Shown here in pieces: positions 6,044-8,749 of a stretch of 8,749 nucleotides of DNA. Under the pieces are notes generated by a model. It was not told the origin of the DNA. It made no database searches and worked only from the letters and a program-made list of their open reading frames with translations. This DNA is from Clostridia bacterium (lineage in GTDB: Bacteria; Bacillota; Clostridia; Clostridiales; Clostridiaceae). Each line of letters starts with the position of its first letter. The first letter of the stretch is position 1. The stretch lies in assembly GCA_009930125.1 (NCBI GenBank), contig RZYZ01000083.1, positions 1 through 8,749 on the forward strand, read 5' to 3'. Made by a program: the position numbers and the translations under genes.

Positions 6044-6769
6044 TTAATCTATGTCCAGATCATCGATCTTCACATGATAGATGATGTCCTTTCTTTCCAC
6101 CGCTACTTCCGCCTTCTTTCTCACATCTGGATCTTGAAGCACCAGATTCACCAGTTCTCTTGTGGGGTTCACCAGCACCGGATGACCCACCAGTTTGAAC
6201 ATGGTGAAATCGCCAGCCGTATCGCCATATGCATAAGAGGCATCAAGATCGATGTCATAGAGATCTCTGAACTCGAAGATGGCATTCTGCTTCGATTTCC
6301 CATCCCACATGGGCAGGACTTCACCGGTATAGCATTCCTTCTCATCCATGGGATAAATGGATCCTCTGTAGTCGTCAAAATCATGAAGGCTTGCCATCTC
6401 TCTGACCAGTTCGATGGGACTGCCGGAAATGGTGAGGACCTTGTGCCCTTCATTCTTATGCCATTTGATTCTGTTTCTGGTGAAGAGATAGTTTCGAAGC
6501 CCCATATCCCGCACCACATTATGAATGATGTGTTCGATGAAACTGCGATGATATCCTTTGATTGCTAAGGTGTAGATATTCGCCATCTTGATCAGATAGT
6601 CATCATAGGACCCTACTCTTCGATCATACTTGTCATAGTAGGGTTTCACCTGGGTAAACCAGTCCTCTTCCTTGATGATTTCACTTCGGATCATTCTCTT
6701 GAAAAGTTCCTTCATGAACACTTCTCTGTAAAGTGTTCCATCTATATCGAAAAAAGCTGCTGTTTTCAT
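6044..6769 (-). CDS. HAD superfamily subfamily IB phosphatase
   Basis: A 241-residue haloacid dehalogenase-type hydrolase of the phosphoserine phosphatase-like IB subfamily. Motif I is FFDIDGTLY (D8 nucleophile, D10 acid/base). Motif II is LTISGSP (S115). The motif III lysine is probably in DGKSK (K158 or K160). Motif IV is YGDTAGD (D183, D187, Mg2+ ligands), followed by HPVLVNP as is usual in this group. The helical cap sits between motifs I and II, as in class I HADs. Substrate cannot be read from sequence; a phosphoserine or other small phosphomonoester is possible. The start is the ATG at 6767-6769 with AGGAGG (6778-6783) 8 bases upstream. The frame is open 24 codons further, but that overlaps the preceding gene and adds unrelated residues. 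It begins 20 bases after the beta-phosphoglucomutase-like gene. Confidence 0.88.
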   Translation of the reverse strand: MKTAAFFDIDGTLYREVFMKELFKRMIRSEIIKEEDWFTQVKPYYDKYDRRVGSYDDYLIKMANIYTLAIKGYHRSFIEHIIHNVVRDMGLRNYLFTRNRIKWHKNEGHKVLTISGSPIELVREMASLHDFDDYRGSIYPMDEKECYTGEVLPMWDGKSKQNAIFEFRDLYDIDLDASYAYGDTAGDFTMFKLVGHPVLVNPTRELVNLVLQDPDVRKKAEVAVERKDIIYHVKIDDLDID

Positions 6770-6789
6770 GAAAGGTCCCTCCTTCTGCT

Positions 6790-7434
6790 TCACTGGAAAT
6801 CCAGAATGCTCATATCCAGATTTTTCAGGCTCTTTATGCATTTATCCGCTTCACCTATGAATCTCTCACTGACCGCTACCACTTTCATCCCAGCCCGTTT
6901 CGCCGACAGCACACCTGCCCTGCTGTCCTCAAAGACAGCGCATTCATCCAGTTCCATCTGAAGTTCCATGGCGCAAACAAGATACACCTCAGGATTGGGC
7001 TTGGGCGCCTTCACTTTGTGACCGTCGATGACCACATCAAAGTATTTCTTCAGCCCCGTCATTTCCAGCACCAGGGAAGTATTGTCGCTGGTGGAGGCGA
7101 TGGCCGTTCTCAGTCCGTTGAATTTCAGCAGTTCCAGAAACTCCTCCACACCTTCCAGCAGATACTCCTCATCGATTTCCGTGATGTATTCGAGATACAG
7201 ATTGTTCTTTTTACGAAGAACCCGCATCTTCTCCACTTCACTCATGGTGATATTCTTCATCTGCAGGAGAATCTCCAGCGACTTTGAACGTGCAACCCCC
7301 TTGATCTGTTCATTGTCCTCAACAGAAAACTCTTTCCCCAGTTCTTCCAGTATTCTCTTCCATGCTAGATAATGAAATCTGTCCGTGTTGACCAAAACTC
7401 CATCCAGGTCAAAAACGACAGCCTTGATCCCCAT
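6790..7434 (-). CDS. pgmB: Beta-phosphoglucomutase-like HAD enzyme
   Basis: The family interconverts beta-glucose 1-phosphate and glucose 6-phosphate in maltose or trehalose phosphorolysis. The 214-residue product has VVFDLDGVLVNTDRFHYLAW, with nucleophile D9, acid/base D11, T17 and H21. The specificity loop KGVARSKSLEIL supplies K45 and R49. R74-K75-K76-N77, S114 in ASTSDNT, K145 in APKPNPE and E169-D170 in FEDSRAG follow. These agree in order and nearly in number with the residues I remember for Lactococcus beta-phosphoglucomutase, which makes this call stronger than generic HAD phosphatase. No sugar phosphorylase or sugar transporter is next to it, so another phosphosugar remains possible. 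The start is the ATG at 7432-7434 behind GGAGG (7441-7445); an in-frame TTG upstream overlaps that ribosome site and is rejected. First gene of the three-gene cluster. Confidence 0.78.
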   Translation of the reverse strand: MGIKAVVFDLDGVLVNTDRFHYLAWKRILEELGKEFSVEDNEQIKGVARSKSLEILLQMKNITMSEVEKMRVLRKKNNLYLEYITEIDEEYLLEGVEEFLELLKFNGLRTAIASTSDNTSLVLEMTGLKKYFDVVIDGHKVKAPKPNPEVYLVCAMELQMELDECAVFEDSRAGVLSAKRAGMKVVAVSERFIGEADKCIKSLKNLDMSILDFQ

Positions 7435-7440
7435 ATATAA

Positions 7441-7445
7441 CCTCC
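7441..7445 (-). promoter_or_regulatory. Ribosome binding site that sets the pgmB-like start
   Basis: GGAGG on the minus strand stands 6 bases before the ATG at 7432-7434. It excludes the in-frame TTG at 7447-7449, whose first codons would lie within this site. Confidence 0.8.
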
Positions 7446-7530
7446 ACAATGTTAAAATCCGATTCTGAAAAATAATGAAAACATTGAAATTTATAAAATC
7501 AATGATACCATATTTCTTCCTGTTATTTAT

Positions 7531-7536
7531 ATTATA
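7531..7536 (-). promoter_or_regulatory. Candidate -10 box for the pgmB-like gene cluster
   Basis: A perfect TATAAT lies on the minus strand about 96 bases before the pgmB-like start, with no convincing -35 at 16 to 18 bases. An alternative is an extended -10, TGGTATCAT, near 7506-7514. The leader also contains a small inverted repeat CATTGA/TCAATG (7482-7487 with 7499-7504, 11-base spacer). The promoter must lie in this divergent spacer, but its exact place is unsure. Confidence 0.4.
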
Positions 7537-7599
7537 GCGTATCTTTTGATGTATCCATAGAAATTCCGTTTGTTAAATTTCTGACATTTCATAATGCTG

Positions 7600-7628
7600 T
7601 TGACTCTCAAGCCACAAAGTACTATAAT
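7600..7628 (+). promoter_or_regulatory. Sigma-A promoter of feoAB
   Basis: TTGACT (7600-7605) and a perfect TATAAT (7623-7628) are separated by exactly 17 bases. Transcription would start near 7635, immediately before the Fur box and about 38 bases before the feoA start. Confidence 0.9.
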
Positions 7629-7637
7629 ATTCTAGTA

Positions 7638-7656
7638 ATTGATAATGATTTTCAAT
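7638..7656 (+). promoter_or_regulatory. Fur box in the feoAB promoter
   Basis: TGATAATGATTTTCA (7640-7654) matches the 7-1-7 Fur motif TGATAATnATTATCA at all but one position. The 19-base element 7638-7656 is an imperfect palindrome with 8 of 9 pairs. It begins 9 bases after the -10 and covers the start site, so iron-loaded Fur bound here would block transcription in iron-rich conditions. That Fur is the regulator is inferred from motif and target; a related metal regulator of the Fur family could bind instead. Confidence 0.8.
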
Positions 7657-7672
7657 AGGGACGGTGTATAAT

Positions 7673-7900
7673 ATGTGCGTGAATGATTTAAAGCTCGGAG
7701 AAAAGGCGTTTGTGCGAAATGTCTTTGGTGATGAGAAGCTGGTGAAGAGATTATCTGCCCTAGGCTGTACAGAAGGCTGTCAGATCGAGGTAGTAAACAG
7801 AGCTCCTTTCGGAGATCCCATCGTGTTGTCTCTCAGAGGTTCGAGCATGGCTATAAGAAAGAAAGATGCCGGCAGCATACTGGTGGAGGCTTCTTTTTAA
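7673..7900 (+). CDS. feoA: Ferrous iron transport protein A (FeoA)
   Basis: FeoA is a small cytoplasmic SH3-like protein needed for full activity of the FeoB iron permease. The 75-residue product reads LKLGEKAFVRNVFGDEKLVKRLSALG, then CTEGCQIEVVNRAPFGDPIVL and AIRKKDAGSILVE, the usual FeoA pattern ending in a short strand. I prefer the ATG at 7673: GGTG (7663-7666) is 6 bases before it. A GTG at 7664 is in frame but would have only 3 bases after the AGGG. Its TAA overlaps the feoB ATG by one base (TAATG), and the feoB ribosome site GGAGG (7885-7889) lies inside feoA, so the two proteins are made together. Confidence 0.93.
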   Translation: MCVNDLKLGEKAFVRNVFGDEKLVKRLSALGCTEGCQIEVVNRAPFGDPIVLSLRGSSMAIRKKDAGSILVEASF

Positions 7901-8749
7901 TGAAAAATATTGCGTTAATCGGTAACCCTAACGTAGGGAAAACCACTCTTTTCAATCTGCTCACGGGATCCAACCAATATGTGGGAAACTGGCCCGGTGT
8001 GACAGTGGAGAAAAAAGAGGGTTACCATAATGATATAAAAGTAACTGATTTACCAGGTATCTATGCATTAGATACCTATTCTAATGAGGAGAAAGTTTCC
8101 AAGGATTTTCTGGAAAACGGAAAACCGGACCTGATCCTCAATATTGTGGATGCATCCAATCTGGAAAGAAACCTGTATCTCACCACTCAGATTCTCAAAT
8201 ACAACATTCCAGTGATCATCGCAATGAATATGCTGGATATCGCAGATCTGAAGGGTATGGACATCAATCCGGAGATTCTGGAGGAAGAGCTGGGCATTAG
8301 AGTCATTCCCATCATGGCCACAAAGGGCCAGGGCATCGAAAAACTCAAGGAGGCTCTTGAAGACAAGCATGTCTTCCCGAAGCCGAAACTGGAAGATTAT
8401 CCAGATGAGAAGACCGCTTATGAGGAAATCAACAAGATCCTTGCAAAAGCTTCAAAGATGGTCAAGGAGTCCCAGTCGGTGACAAGAAAAATCGACAAAA
8501 TCGTTCTGAACCCCATACTGGCTTATCCCATCTTCATTATGATGATCTATCTGGTGTTCAAGCTGACGTTCAGCTGGGTGGGTGCTCCGCTTTCAGATCT
8601 TCTGGACGCCTATGTGCTCACAGGAATCTCTGACTTCATGGCGGAAGTCCTTTCCACAAGCAGTCCCTGGTTCCAGTCTCTGATCATCGACGGAATCATC
8701 GGTGGCGTGGGCGCGATACTGGTATTTCTACCAATCATCATGGTGATGT
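7900..8749 (+). CDS. feoB: Ferrous iron transporter FeoB, N-terminal part (runs off the right edge)
   Basis: FeoB is the inner-membrane Fe2+ permease with an N-terminal GTPase domain. The visible 283 residues contain G1 GNPNVGKTT (8-16), the switch I stretch GNWPGVTVEKKEG (29-41, with the G2 threonine T35), G3 DLPG (50-53), G4 NMLD (110-113) and a G5-like ATKGQG (140-145). The helical spacer of about 145-200 leads into the first membrane helix, KIVLNPILAYPIFIMMIYLV (about 200-219 and on). A second hydrophobic segment, GIIGGVGAILVFLPIIMVM, lies at the edge and corresponds to the start of the Gate region. The position after FLP is Ile, where I recall Gln or Asn being usual. The gene has no stop codon in the window. 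It overlaps feoA by one base and shares its Fur-controlled promoter. Confidence 0.97.
   Translation, partial: MKNIALIGNPNVGKTTLFNLLTGSNQYVGNWPGVTVEKKEGYHNDIKVTDLPGIYALDTYSNEEKVSKDFLENGKPDLILNIVDASNLERNLYLTTQILKYNIPVIIAMNMLDIADLKGMDINPEILEEELGIRVIPIMATKGQGIEKLKEALEDKHVFPKPKLEDYPDEKTAYEEINKILAKASKMVKESQSVTRKIDKIVLNPILAYPIFIMMIYLVFKLTFSWVGAPLSDLLDAYVLTGISDFMAEVLSTSSPWFQSLIIDGIIGGVGAILVFLPIIMVM

Noticed and set aside
7477..7491. Possible catabolite control (cre) site upstream of the pgmB-like gene, TGAAAACATT
   Set aside because: It lacks the central CG and the right half of the cre palindrome, so the resemblance is only a half-site.
7435..7663. Riboswitch or small RNA in the divergent spacer
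   Set aside because: Apart from promoters, the Fur box and one 6-bp inverted repeat, the region is AT-rich without the conserved cores or stacked stems of known riboswitches.
7664..7672. GTG at 7664 as the feoA start
   Set aside because: Only 3 bases separate it from the AGGG at 7657-7660; the ATG at 7673 has GGTG at a normal distance.
7667..7672. A second TATAAT just before the feoA ATG
   Set aside because: It has no usable -35 and would start transcription inside the coding region; the promoter at 7600-7628 is far better.

Overview
The window looks like chromosomal DNA from a Gram-positive, Firmicutes-type (Bacillota) bacterium. Four things point that way: the hrcA-grpE-dnaK heat-shock order behind a CIRCE operator, a DnaK without the roughly 24-residue N-terminal insert of proteobacterial DnaK, strong AGGAGG-type ribosome binding sites, and clean sigma-A-type promoters. 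Protein texture and codon use (frequent AGA and CTG) would suit an Erysipelotrichia-like lineage, but that is only an impression. I see no mobile element, CRISPR array, tRNA or rRNA.

Layout. Bases 1 to 7434 are read on the minus strand. In transcription order they hold: (a) a three-gene cluster of a beta-phosphoglucomutase-like HAD enzyme, an HAD subfamily IB phosphatase and a DEDD-type exonuclease, ending at a strong bidirectional hairpin terminator (5177-5212); (b) a single DUF4236 gene with its own promoter (5114-5142) and terminator (3923-3946); (c) a 358-base gap holding the heat-shock control region, with promoter, a palindrome, a 13-base direct repeat and CIRCE; (d) hrcA, grpE and dnaK, tightly coupled; and (e) a promoter-like sequence across the dnaK stop codon, pointing out of the window toward what may be dnaJ. 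From 7600 the plus strand carries a ferrous iron uptake operon, feoA-feoB, with a textbook promoter and a Fur box just downstream of the -10. feoB runs off the right edge.

How the genes work together. HrcA represses its own operon through CIRCE, and GrpE is the nucleotide exchange factor for DnaK. FeoA assists FeoB, the G-protein-coupled Fe2+ permease, and Fur with iron probably represses both. The middle cluster combines sugar-phosphate and phosphatase enzymes with a nuclease, and its shared purpose is not evident.

The most unusual content is in the hrcA promoter. It combines CIRCE with an extra copy of its half-site in the spacer, a 12-of-13 direct repeat at exactly 20-base spacing, and a perfect 10-bp palindrome in the -35/-10 region. 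The rest is mostly conventional core genome. I do not see evidence for a wholly new system.
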